7,327 nucleotides of DNA from assembly GCA_004357015.1 (NCBI GenBank), contig SMXE01000081.1:1-7327 (forward strand), given 5' to 3'. Below, one piece after another: positions 1 to 6,502 of the stretch. Position numbers and translations under genes: made by a program. The stretch comes from Caldithrix sp. GTDB taxonomy: Bacteria > Zhuqueibacterota > Zhuqueibacteria > Oceanimicrobiales > Oceanimicrobiaceae. The notes below the pieces were generated by a model. The model did not search any database. It had not been told where the DNA came from and saw nothing but the letters and a program-made list of their open reading frames with translations. The stretch's first letter is position 1. Each line of letters opens with the position of its first letter.

Positions 1-555
1 CTCGATATTTTTTTTGAGATATTCTTGCGCGCGCTCAGGCGTTGGATATTCGACACATCCAAGTACCCGCATTCCCAGAGCATTGCCAAGCTGGCCAACC
101 CGACTACCAATGTTGCCGGCGCCGATGATTCCAAGCGTCTTGCCGTACAGTAACCTGCCTTTAAGCTGTGTCTTTAGCCATTTCCCCCGACTCCAGGCTG
201 CATGCGCTTCCAGAACACGGCGCGCCAATGCGAGCATCAAAGCGAACGTCATCTCAGAGACAGCGAAGGCCGCAGGCTGCGGAATGGTGTGTAGTTTAAT
301 ACAGCGTCTTCTGGCGTGCTCAACATCTATATTGTCTAGGCCACACCCGGCGCGAATGATCAATTTCAGTTCCGGAGCACTATCCATGACCCCAGCGTTC
401 ACAAAGACGCCGCTGCGAAGGATGAGCACTTCGCGGTCTTGAATCAGCTGGCTAAGGGTTGCTTCATCCGGATTGACATGACACTTGACGTCATGCTCTG
501 AACTCATTTTCGCAATGGCGTCGGAATCGATAGAACTGATAACAAGAACTCGCAT
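1..555 (-). CDS. D-2-hydroxyacid dehydrogenase (phosphoglycerate dehydrogenase-like), N-terminal 185 residues, cut by left edge
   Basis: Member of the NAD(P)-dependent D-isomer 2-hydroxyacid dehydrogenase family, which interconverts 2-hydroxy and 2-keto acids in the cytosol; the closest look is to D-3-phosphoglycerate dehydrogenase (SerA type). The frame is open without a stop from the ATG at 555 to the window edge. Residues 1-100 form the substrate-binding half with the family signature RAGCGLDNID (68-77). A linker helix with SEMTFALMLALARR follows (100-113). The Rossmann fold starts at about 140 with the dinucleotide loop GIIGAGNIG (142-150). The catalytic Arg, Glu and His of this family lie further on, outside the window. 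The start is supported by GGAGGT at 559-564, four bases from the ATG. It lies 41 bp after the glycosyltransferase stop, so it is probably in the same operon. The acidic residue that usually ends the second Rossmann strand seems shifted (CVEYP at 167-171), so cofactor preference is unclear. The exact substrate cannot be told. Confidence 0.9.
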   Translation of the reverse strand, partial: MRVLVISSIDSDAIAKMSSEHDVKCHVNPDEATLSQLIQDREVLILRSGVFVNAGVMDSAPELKLIIRAGCGLDNIDVEHARRRCIKLHTIPQPAAFAVSEMTFALMLALARRVLEAHAAWSRGKWLKTQLKGRLLYGKTLGIIGAGNIGSRVGQLGNALGMRVLGCVEYPTPERAQEYLKKNIE

Positions 556-558
556 ACA

Positions 559-564
559 ACCTCC
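559..564 (-). promoter_or_regulatory. Ribosome binding site of the hydroxyacid dehydrogenase
   Basis: GGAGGT on the minus strand, three to four bases before the ATG at 555. It is a near-perfect Shine-Dalgarno sequence and fixes the start codon. It sits in the 41-bp gap after the glycosyltransferase stop; no terminator-like hairpin is visible in that gap, which favours read-through from the EPS genes. Confidence 0.75.
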
Positions 565-596
565 AATATCTGGGTAAAATAATGAGATACGCCGAT

Positions 597-1790
597 TTAT
601 AACATTTCGCTTTCAACCAGCGTGCCTTCCAACGTTTCCCTGTGTGGCTGCCAAAGCTCAATCCGCTTGCCGCGCAATAGCCGTGTTATGGCGATCAGAG
701 CAGCACAATTGGCCAGGCAATAGAAAAACGGAATATAGAAAATCTTGAACTTACCAAGCCGGGTGTCTCGGAACAGATACCCAAACATCGCCAAAGCATA
801 GAATAGCACCTGCAACATCGCCAATGCTACAAAGAAACTGCTTTGCGCTGCGAGAATAAAGTTCGCCAATAGCAACCAAAGGAGAACAAACGGCACCATC
901 CGGCGGAGGACTTTGTGGGTAAAAAGGACAATGGAATAGAATCCGTATTTAAATGGATTCAGCAGCTTCTTCCGCAACAACACGCTGCGCAAACCGCGGT
1001 TCATAATGCGCACTTTCCGGTTGAATTCATCGGCCGCTTTCACTGAAGCTTTCTCATGCGCCAGCGCATCGTTTTCAAAGACCAGACGGTATCCCTTTTC
1101 GATAACGCCGGTGGAAATAGCAAAATCGTCGGTCACGTCGGTGCGCGCAGGCATTTCGTAGAGCCGTGTGCGAATCGCATAGATTGCGCCGTCGGCAGAA
1201 ACGATGGAGCCCGTAAGGCTCTCTCTGGTCTTCAGCCATTTGTCGTACGCCCAGTACAGATGCTCGCCCTCGCTGCTGTTGTCGCTCTTGTCAGGCGGGA
1301 GATGTTTTTGGTTGCCGCACACGCCGCCCACACTCGGATCAGCGAAGTTTCGAACCAGCATTCGCAGCGCCTGTGGCAGGAAAATTGTATTTGCATCGGA
1401 AAAAACCAGAATCTCGCCAGATGCTCGTTTCACCGCGGCATCTATGGCGAATATTTTACCTTGCCTTGGCAGGTCGAGAAGCTGAACTCTGCGGCACTCA
1501 AATCCCGCTACTATGGTGGCCGTCTGGTCGTCCGACCCATCCGACGCCACTATGACTTCAAGCATCTCCGAGGGATAATCCAGTGAAAGCACGTTTTCCA
1601 ATTTTTCCGCGATGCTCTGCTGCTCATTATAAGCGGCGATGATGACGCTCACTCTCGGCGTAATTTCTTTTTGAACAATGCGCCGGTTGACGATTTTGGC
1701 CACAAGTGCAAGGAGTACGGAAAAGCCGCCATAAACATAGACAAGCACGGCCAGCCCAAGCCAGAATGTTGTTATCAGAAACTCTGTCAT
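597..1790 (-). CDS. Membrane-bound family 2 glycosyltransferase
   Basis: A 397-residue inner-membrane glycosyltransferase that probably transfers a sugar from a nucleotide-sugar donor during EPS repeat-unit assembly; the sugar is unknown. An N-terminal membrane helix spans about 5-32. The GT-A domain follows: PRVSVIIAAYNE (45-56), the nucleotide-binding acidic motif ASDGSDD (82-88, D84), a DXD-like motif as FSDANTIF (130-137, D132) and an acceptor-side acidic TDDF (220-223). RKVRIMNRGL (258-267) stands where processive enzymes carry QxxRW, which is absent here, so a single-addition enzyme is more likely than a cellulose- or hyaluronan-type synthase. Three or so C-terminal membrane segments lie at about 298-317, 318-340 and 349-370. 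The ATG directly follows the TAG stop of the sugar transferase with no gap, and GGGGAG (1799-1804) inside that gene lies eight bases upstream. This arrangement indicates translational coupling. Confidence 0.92.
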   Translation of the reverse strand: MTEFLITTFWLGLAVLVYVYGGFSVLLALVAKIVNRRIVQKEITPRVSVIIAAYNEQQSIAEKLENVLSLDYPSEMLEVIVASDGSDDQTATIVAGFECRRVQLLDLPRQGKIFAIDAAVKRASGEILVFSDANTIFLPQALRMLVRNFADPSVGGVCGNQKHLPPDKSDNSSEGEHLYWAYDKWLKTRESLTGSIVSADGAIYAIRTRLYEMPARTDVTDDFAISTGVIEKGYRLVFENDALAHEKASVKAADEFNRKVRIMNRGLRSVLLRKKLLNPFKYGFYSIVLFTHKVLRRMVPFVLLWLLLANFILAAQSSFFVALAMLQVLFYALAMFGYLFRDTRLGKFKIFYIPFFYCLANCAALIAITRLLRGKRIELWQPHRETLEGTLVESEML

Positions 1791-2570
1791 CTAGTTTGCT
1801 CCCCGCCCATGAAGAACCGAACCAAAGGTTCTCAGAAGAATTTGGAAATCAAGAGCACAGCACTGGTTCCGCAGATAAGCGATATCCAACCGCAGCCGGT
1901 CATCAAAGTCCAATTCGTTGCGCCCTGAAACCTGCCACAAGCCTGTCATCCCCGGCGTTACTTCGAGCCGGGCAGTGTGCCAGAGCCTGTAGGTTCTGGC
2001 GCTGAATGAGGTCGGTCTCGGCCCCACCAGGGCCATCTCCCCTTTCAGAACATTGTAAATCTGAGGCAGTTCATCAAGACTCGTTTTTCTCATAAACCGG
2101 CCAACGCGCGTAATTCTCGGATCTTCAGAAATCTTGAAGTCGGGATAAGTTAGCTCGTTCAGGTGCATGTATTTTTCTTTCAATTCTTCCGCGTTCGACA
2201 CCATAGTGCGCAACTTGTACATTTTAAAGCGTTTGCCACCCTTGCCCGTGCGCCTCTGGTAGAAAAACACAGGGCCCGGAGAATCCATCTTGATGACCAC
2301 GTAACAGATGGCGAGCATGGGCAGCAAGACCGGTAAACTCAGAACACACGCGACAATATCAACAACCCGTTTGAGTTTGCAATAGGCGTCAATGCCTAAA
2401 ATCCGCTTCTCTGCGTATCGCTCATACCATTGCTTGTTGCTGCCCTCTGCCAGTACAAAAGCCGCAGCAGCCCCGGTTCGACTCAAAGAACCGTTTTGCC
2501 CGGATTTTCTTCGACGTCTCTCTGCCAATCTACTATCGACAGCCAATTCACTCTCTCTTAGTATTTTCAT
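1791..2570 (-). CDS. Undecaprenyl-phosphate sugar-1-phosphate transferase (polyprenyl glycosylphosphotransferase)
   Basis: A bacterial sugar transferase (WbaP/PglC superfamily) of 259 residues. It would move a sugar-1-phosphate from a nucleotide sugar to undecaprenyl phosphate at the inner membrane, the initiating step of EPS repeat-unit synthesis. After a basic, poorly conserved N-terminus of about 65 residues comes KRVVD (67-71) and a hydrophobic, reentrant-type membrane helix (71-93) with internal prolines. Then come the family blocks MDSPGPVFFYQRRTGKGG (95-112), FKMYKLRTM (115-123), DPRITRVGRF (150-159), the catalytic pair D166-E167 in SLDELPQ, LVGPRP (181-186) and PGMTGLWQVSGR (206-217). 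It is a short, monotopic type without the extra helices of WbaP. Its start overlaps the preceding stop as ATGA, with AAGGG just upstream. The sugar it carries cannot be told from sequence. Confidence 0.95.
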   Translation of the reverse strand: MKILRESELAVDSRLAERRRRKSGQNGSLSRTGAAAAFVLAEGSNKQWYERYAEKRILGIDAYCKLKRVVDIVACVLSLPVLLPMLAICYVVIKMDSPGPVFFYQRRTGKGGKRFKMYKLRTMVSNAEELKEKYMHLNELTYPDFKISEDPRITRVGRFMRKTSLDELPQIYNVLKGEMALVGPRPTSFSARTYRLWHTARLEVTPGMTGLWQVSGRNELDFDDRLRLDIAYLRNQCCALDFQILLRTFGSVLHGRGAN

Positions 2571-3229
2571 CGGCCCTTAGCATGTTGTGAATCTATTCGT
2601 TTTGATTGTCCGTCTTTTTCTAGCTGGCCATTTTTATTGGCACTGAACTTCTGCACGGAAAGTTTGACCAGGTCTTCAACGATCAGGCCGTCGGCCGGGA
2701 ACTCGGCTATGCCAGCGACAAGGTGTCCCGCGGTGCGCTTGAACAGTAATTTTTTCAAACGCGTCACGGTCATCGTCGCTTGCTCGCGAGTAGACTCCGG
2801 AAGCATGATGATGTATTGATTGTTCGGCACGTCGTAACACGCGATATCGCTTTCCCGCAAGGCCTCTTTCAGTATTGAGCCGACTAGTGAGAAGACCAGT
2901 TGGATAGTCTGCATGACCTGGTTGTAAGAGTCGGCGCCACCATTGCCGGACCCAGCAACCAGACTGCGCTTGAGATCGAGAAGTAATTGATCGCTCTCCA
3001 ACCGCAACACAACAATTGAAAGCGGGCGATGGTACCGCCTGACTCTCGCCAGCTCATCCGTTAACTGTTTGAGCGTGCTGCGGTAAGTTGGCACCGCGCC
3101 TAACTGCAAATCTGAATTGAGAGTTTTTGCTCTGCCGAAAGATTCTTTCCGACGCCATTTGAAAATGGCCACAACCGCCGCTATCACAAAAATAAGTAGT
3201 CCACTGTATAACCAGGTCGTCTGCATCAC
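2567..3229 (-). CDS. Membrane-anchored degenerate GGDEF-domain protein, candidate c-di-GMP receptor of the EPS operon
   Basis: A 220-residue protein with one N-terminal membrane helix (about 5-24), a basic stop-transfer KWRRK (24-28), a short linker and one cytoplasmic GGDEF-like domain (about 48-198). The family outline is clear: LTDELARVRRYHRPLSIVVL (56-75), RESD (125-128), the hairpin ending in YIIMLPES (139-146) and GIAEFPADG (173-181). The catalytic GGDEF is replaced by PNNQY (135-139) and the metal-binding Asp region reads LRLESDQ, so cyclase activity is very unlikely. The RxxD motif that forms the c-di-GMP inhibitory site in real cyclases survives as R125-x-x-D128. Inference: it senses c-di-GMP and regulates the kinase or transferase encoded beside it, much as PelD does for Pel. 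Start is GTG at 3229 or ATG at 3226; the ribosome site is weak. It follows the kinase by 29 bp and overlaps the next gene by 4 bp. Confidence 0.85.
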   Translation of the reverse strand: MMQTTWLYSGLLIFVIAAVVAIFKWRRKESFGRAKTLNSDLQLGAVPTYRSTLKQLTDELARVRRYHRPLSIVVLRLESDQLLLDLKRSLVAGSGNGGADSYNQVMQTIQLVFSLVGSILKEALRESDIACYDVPNNQYIIMLPESTREQATMTVTRLKKLLFKRTAGHLVAGIAEFPADGLIVEDLVKLSVQKFSANKNGQLEKDGQSKRIDSQHAKGR

Positions 3230-3258
3230 ATTACTTTATTTTGAGAAAATTTGACATG

Positions 3259-5610
3259 TTACTCTTGGGAGTAGTAATAGTAGGTGCTCTTGTTGCTACG
3301 ATCCATTTCAACGTTATTGATGACGACCCCTATAACTTTGGCATTGGTCTGTTGCAACAAGCTCTTGGCTTTGACCAGCATCTCCTGATGATATTTCTGA
3401 GCATCCACCACAAAAATGACGCCATCGACCAGCGATGAGATAACCATCGTTTCCGGAACCAGCAACAACGGTGCTGAATCGATCAGCACAACGTTAAACT
3501 TGTTCTTCAGTTCGTCGAGCAGCGCCTTCATTGAAATGGACGAAACGGTCTCGCTCGGATTTTTCAACTGCTTGCCACTGGTCAGGACTTTCAGATTCTC
3601 TATGTACGTGGACTGCACCGCTTCCACCAGCGAGCTGTTCAACATGTTCAGGTTACTGATACCAGCCAGGTTGTTTATCTTGCTGAGAAAATGACTATCC
3701 ATGACAAAGTCAGAAAAATTATCCACAAGGTCGCCCAACTCCTGATGTTTGAATCCTTTCTCGGTCAGTGGCTGATTGCCATCCACGATTGGCACATCAT
3801 CTTTCATCGCGCCGTGATACACCAGCAGGTCGGTGAGTCCCGGTTCCTTATCGATGTCAAAAATGGAATGCATCTGGGGTCTGCGCAGGTCCGCATCGAC
3901 GAGGAGCACCTTCTGTTCCATCATGGCGAGGGTTGCGCCAAGATTGGTCAACGTGGTCGTCTTTCCTTCGTCCGGTCCGATACTGGTAATGAGGATTGTT
4001 TTATACTTATCGCCAAGGCCGAGGAACTGCAGATTTGTGCGCAACATGCGGTAAGTCTCTGCAATTGCGCTCTTGCTGGTATCGCCGTCGGTGATCAAAC
4101 CTTGTTTGATGAGAGGACTCTTCGAACTGCCGTTGGACGGACGATTGAGCAGCGGAAACCGTCCGTTCCCTGCGATTGAGATCACAGGGATCGAGGCCAG
4201 CACATGCCAATCTGTGAGTTCTTCCAACTCGTCGGCTGAATCCAGGCTGGTGGCACTTACTTCTCTGATAAAGGCGACGCCGAAACCAATCAACAATCCC
4301 AGGAACAACCCAATGGCGACATTCAGCTTCTTTCTTGGAGAAATAGGAATGAAGGGTGTTCTGGCTTTGTCGATCACCCGGATGCTTGTCAGATTTTCAG
4401 CCTCGGAAATCCTGGCTTCTTCGCGCTTCTGCAACAGCATCATGTAGCTTTGTGCCATCACTTCCTTCTGGCGGGTCAACCTGGCCAGAACGTACTCCTT
4501 TTCCGGCAGAGAACGCATCTTGCCCTCATATTTCTTCATCGTTTCTTTGAGCATGTCCTCCTGAGCTTTCAGCGTTTCCAACTCAATCTGCAAGGTGTAG
4601 ACTTCGTTAACGTACTTCTCGATCTGCGCGATAGGGTCGATGATGCTCTCACCTTTGGCGATCTTAAGCGCTTCGGCCGCGAGGCTCTTCTTGGTCTGCT
4701 CGGTCTCCCTTTCAAGCTGTGCTAGTTTGGGATGATCGTCCTCGTAGCCGCTCAGTTTCAGTTCAGTCACCTGCTGTTGCAACGAAATAAGCTTCTCTTT
4801 CAGGCGCTGCGTGTAGGGCGTCGCAATGTCCGTGATTGAAGGCACCAGTGTTTCCTTTTGTTGGCGCAATTTGGTCTCGACGGTTACAAGCCTTTCCTCA
4901 ACAGAGCCGCGATTGGATTTGACCTGATTGTACAAGACCTCCGCTTCGGTCATGGTCTTCAGCAAAGCCTGCGACTCCCTGTCAACCGAAATGATGTTGT
5001 TGGCCTCCTTGAAAGCCTTTAACTCCTGCTCCGAATCGTTTAGCTGCTCCTGCACGCGCATGAGCTGTTCTTCAATAAATGTTCGAACACCGCTGACACC
5101 CTCTTGCCTAACCCGGCTGACGCGCTGCTGAAAAACCTGCGCAGCGGTGTTCGCGACTTCACGACACAAGGCAGGATCGCTCGATTCAAAGCCCATTTGA
5201 ATCACATTGGAACCACGAATGGCGTACGCTACAATCTTCCGGTTGATCTTCACGCTGATGTAGCCAAACTTGTCAAAGTCTGGTGGCGCGTCATCCGGAA
5301 GATTGAATTTCCCGTAGTATTCGGTGGGCAGCGCGGTCGCGATATCCTCTGCGAACGAAAGGCTTTTGATCTCCTCAAGCCGGTTCTGAATCAGGATTTC
5401 CCGTGACAGGTCATAACCATACTTGGAAATCGAATTGGAAAACTCCTCAAAAACCAAACTCGTGGCGGCCTCATAAGTTGGCATGGCCATCTCGTTGTAG
5501 AAAATGACCGGAATGAGAAGCCCTACCACACTCAAGGCGACGATCTTCTTTCTTCTCTTGGCAATTTTGGAAATCAGCGCGACAATTTCCTGACTGTCAT
5601 TACTCGGCAT
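3259..5610 (-). CDS. Wzz/Wzc-type chain-length determinant fused to BY-kinase (polysaccharide biosynthesis tyrosine autokinase)
   Basis: A 783-residue inner-membrane co-polymerase that sets EPS chain length and couples polymerisation to export. Membrane helix 1 lies at about 22-40 and is followed by the periplasmic Wzz domain. A long coiled coil rich in Glu, Gln and Lys spans about 178-400, and a Pro-rich PFIPISP motif (419-425) precedes membrane helix 2 (429-448). The cytoplasmic BY-kinase starts near 515 with the oligomerisation motif E518-x-x-R-x-x-R524. Walker A is SIGPDEGKT (543-551), Walker A' is LLVDADLRRP (569-578) and Walker B is VVLIDSAP (707-714). It ends in a tyrosine cluster, YYYY (777-780), the expected autophosphorylation site. 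Odd: between GLTDLL (591-596) and NLKVLTSG (672-679) there are about 57 more residues than in E. coli Wzc. GGAGAG lies four bases before the ATG. It is 40 bp downstream of the SLBB gene. Confidence 0.95.
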   Translation of the reverse strand: MPSNDSQEIVALISKIAKRRKKIVALSVVGLLIPVIFYNEMAMPTYEAATSLVFEEFSNSISKYGYDLSREILIQNRLEEIKSLSFAEDIATALPTEYYGKFNLPDDAPPDFDKFGYISVKINRKIVAYAIRGSNVIQMGFESSDPALCREVANTAAQVFQQRVSRVRQEGVSGVRTFIEEQLMRVQEQLNDSEQELKAFKEANNIISVDRESQALLKTMTEAEVLYNQVKSNRGSVEERLVTVETKLRQQKETLVPSITDIATPYTQRLKEKLISLQQQVTELKLSGYEDDHPKLAQLERETEQTKKSLAAEALKIAKGESIIDPIAQIEKYVNEVYTLQIELETLKAQEDMLKETMKKYEGKMRSLPEKEYVLARLTRQKEVMAQSYMMLLQKREEARISEAENLTSIRVIDKARTPFIPISPRKKLNVAIGLFLGLLIGFGVAFIREVSATSLDSADELEELTDWHVLASIPVISIAGNGRFPLLNRPSNGSSKSPLIKQGLITDGDTSKSAIAETYRMLRTNLQFLGLGDKYKTILITSIGPDEGKTTTLTNLGATLAMMEQKVLLVDADLRRPQMHSIFDIDKEPGLTDLLVYHGAMKDDVPIVDGNQPLTEKGFKHQELGDLVDNFSDFVMDSHFLSKINNLAGISNLNMLNSSLVEAVQSTYIENLKVLTSGKQLKNPSETVSSISMKALLDELKNKFNVVLIDSAPLLLVPETMVISSLVDGVIFVVDAQKYHQEMLVKAKSLLQQTNAKVIGVVINNVEMDRSNKSTYYYYSQE
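3271..3282 (-). other. C-terminal tyrosine cluster of the BY-kinase
   Basis: Four consecutive Tyr codons (residues 777-780) lie three residues before the stop. In Wzc-like kinases such a tail is trans-phosphorylated between protomers and its phosphorylation state controls polymer assembly. The tail is short and has only one cluster, compared with six to seven spread tyrosines in E. coli Wzc. No partner tyrosine phosphatase gene is in the window. Confidence 0.8.
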
Positions 5611-5650
5611 AGCTCTCTCCCAAGCTCTTAATCTCTTCCGGCATCCTAAA

Positions 5651-6151
5651 TTATAGTCTCAAATAGAGCAGGTACAAACTGGCAACCACCGAAAGATCCC
5701 GGATGATTGTAAAGGTGCTCCGCCACCTACTCCAGGCATTTCTCGGCACAAAAACTACGTCTCCAGGTTTCAAGTTCGGCGGAGAAGTGTTGTTAGGTCG
5801 CCTCAGATAGTTCTCCAGATTGACTCTTATCACTTCGTTTCCCGTCCGAAGGCGACCGTTGCCATTGGCACCATGTTGAACCCTACTGATCGTTACCGAA
5901 CCCAGGTTTGAGAACTCGGTCGGGCCGCTTGCTTTGGAAAGAAGCTCAAGGATGTTGGTCTTATCCGAAACCAAATACTCTCCTGGTTTTTTCACCTCGC
6001 CGATAATGTGGACTTTCATCTGCAGTTGGTTTTGCTCTTCACCCATGATATAATCCTGGGCATAGGCGTCATCGAGTGAGAAAAAAATTGTGGTCATAAC
6101 AGCGCAGACAAAAACGGCCAGAAAACCAACCTTACAAACAAAACGGTTCAT
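5651..6151 (-). CDS. Secreted SLBB-domain polysaccharide export-type protein lacking the Poly_export domain
   Basis: A 166-residue protein and the first gene of the operon. It has a signal peptide with a hydrophobic core (about 8-25) and a probable signal peptidase I site after AYA (29-31). The mature part carries one SLBB domain (about 46-136): VHIIGEVKKPGEYLV (47-61), ILELLSKASGPTEF (67-80), SVTISRV (85-91) and LKPGDVVFVPR (127-137), followed by a hydrophobic C-terminal segment (about 146-166). Wza/GumB-type exporters normally carry an N-terminal Poly_export domain before the SLBB repeats and are at least twice this length. That domain is absent and no lipobox is present, so this is not a complete outer-membrane channel. 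It may be an accessory periplasmic collar anchored by its C-terminal helix. AGGGTG (6156-6161) is a close-set ribosome site. The 40-bp gap to the kinase gene supports co-transcription. Confidence 0.85.
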   Translation of the reverse strand: MNRFVCKVGFLAVFVCAVMTTIFFSLDDAYAQDYIMGEEQNQLQMKVHIIGEVKKPGEYLVSDKTNILELLSKASGPTEFSNLGSVTISRVQHGANGNGRLRTGNEVIRVNLENYLRRPNNTSPPNLKPGDVVFVPRNAWSRWRSTFTIIRDLSVVASLYLLYLRL

Positions 6152-6160
6152 TTTTCACCC

Positions 6161-6170
6161 TAAAATTTTA
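6161..6170. repeat. Perfect 10-bp AT palindrome next to the SLBB ribosome site
   Basis: TAAAATTTTA is a perfect palindrome directly upstream of the AGGGTG ribosome site of the SLBB gene. Inside AT-rich DNA this may be chance. Its position would allow it to act as a protein-binding site or a weak hairpin that affects translation of the first EPS gene. Confidence 0.3.
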
Positions 6171-6204
6171 GTTCCAGTTGGTACCCCAATTTCCCTGGGA
6201 GATG

Positions 6205-6235
6205 ATTGCCTGAAAAACTGAATACAGGAGGCAAT
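6205..6235. repeat. Inverted repeat at the likely 5' end of the EPS transcript
   Basis: ATTGCCT (6205-6211) and AGGCAAT (6229-6235) are a perfect 7-bp inverted repeat with a 17-nt loop. On the minus strand it begins about six bases downstream of the proposed -10 box, so the transcript would start with this hairpin. It could be a 5' stabilising stem or an operator overlapping +1. The position relative to the promoter is inferred, not measured. Confidence 0.45.
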
Positions 6236-6240
6236 GAGTA

Positions 6241-6269
6241 TTTATAAAATCATAACTTATATTAATCAA
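6241..6269 (-). promoter_or_regulatory. Sigma70-type promoter candidate for the EPS operon
   Basis: On the minus strand, a -35 box TTGATT (6264-6269) is separated by exactly 17 bases from a -10 box TATAAA (6241-6246), four and five matches of six to the consensus. Transcription would start near 6234, giving a leader of about 80 nt before the SLBB start at 6151. The surroundings are AT-rich, so false matches are easy. It is still the best-spaced candidate close to the first gene. Confidence 0.5.
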
Positions 6270-6383
6270 TTACGCTCACTGAAAACGATTTGCAGACAGA
6301 CTCATTTTACAAAACGTCGAGAATTGCTCTACAACTTGCATACCAAAATACACATCTTTTGTAACTTTTTTCCAACATACTGT

Positions 6384-6488
6384 TTATATTAAGCTTAAAC
6401 ACAACCTCCGTCTCCCGTTGGGTGACGGCTTTTCACATGGTTGCTGAATTTGTGTTAACCGTAAGGACAGGTGTCTCATCCGTGACAC
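6384..6488 (-). CDS. Possible small ORF of 34 codons with perfect Shine-Dalgarno, function unknown
   Basis: A GTG start at 6488 lies six bases after AAGGAGGT (6495-6502), a perfect Shine-Dalgarno sequence and by far the strongest one in the leader. The frame reads 34 codons to a TAA at 6384. The peptide is basic (several Arg and Lys, two Cys), has no evident membrane helix and matches no family I know. An in-frame ATG at 6479 is an alternative start but is too far from the ribosome site. It lies 232 bp upstream of the SLBB gene on the same strand. It could be a regulatory leader peptide, a small protein or a chance frame. Nothing except the ribosome site and location supports coding. Confidence 0.3.
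   Translation of the reverse strand: MSRMRHLSLRLTQIQQPCEKPSPNGRRRLCLSLI
6408..6428. repeat. Hairpin CCGTC-CCC / GGG-GACGG
   Basis: CCGTC, one mismatch, CCC, a 3-nt loop, GGG, one mismatch, GACGG: eight pairs in 21 bases, the most GC-rich stem of the leader. On the plus strand it is followed by CTTTTC, which resembles a weak intrinsic terminator, but no plus-strand gene precedes it. On the minus strand it falls inside the last codons of the possible small ORF and lacks a U-tract. Confidence 0.45.
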
Positions 6489-6502
6489 AGAAACACCTCC
6501 TT
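6469..6502 (-). promoter_or_regulatory. Ribosome site of the small ORF within competing hairpins
   Basis: The Shine-Dalgarno AAGGAGGT (6495-6502) contains part of AGGTGT (6493-6498, minus strand), which can pair perfectly with ACACCT (6469-6474) inside codons 5-7. The start region GTGTC (6484-6488) can instead pair with GACAC (6471-6475). The two stems exclude each other, and either would hide the initiation region. The pairing is seen directly; regulation by it is inference. Confidence 0.35.

Noticed and set aside
14..442. Open plus-strand frame of 142 codons
   Set aside because: It is antisense to the hydroxyacid dehydrogenase, whose motifs are unmistakable on the minus strand; the plus-strand translation is low-complexity and family-less.
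1056..1586. Open plus-strand frame of 176 codons
   Set aside because: Antisense to the conserved GT-A domain of the glycosyltransferase; no recognisable domain or ribosome site.
3691..4179. Open plus-strand frame of 162 codons opposite the kinase domain
   Set aside because: A shadow of the BY-kinase coding sequence; the minus strand carries Walker motifs in the right order and no interruption.
4007..4210. Second minus-strand frame of 67 codons within the kinase gene
   Set aside because: Overlaps the kinase linker region in another frame and has no homology I recognise.
6192..6200. Odd palindrome TCCC-T-GGGA in the 5' leader
   Set aside because: A one-base loop cannot form a hairpin, and a 9-bp site without a repeat elsewhere is weak evidence for an operator.
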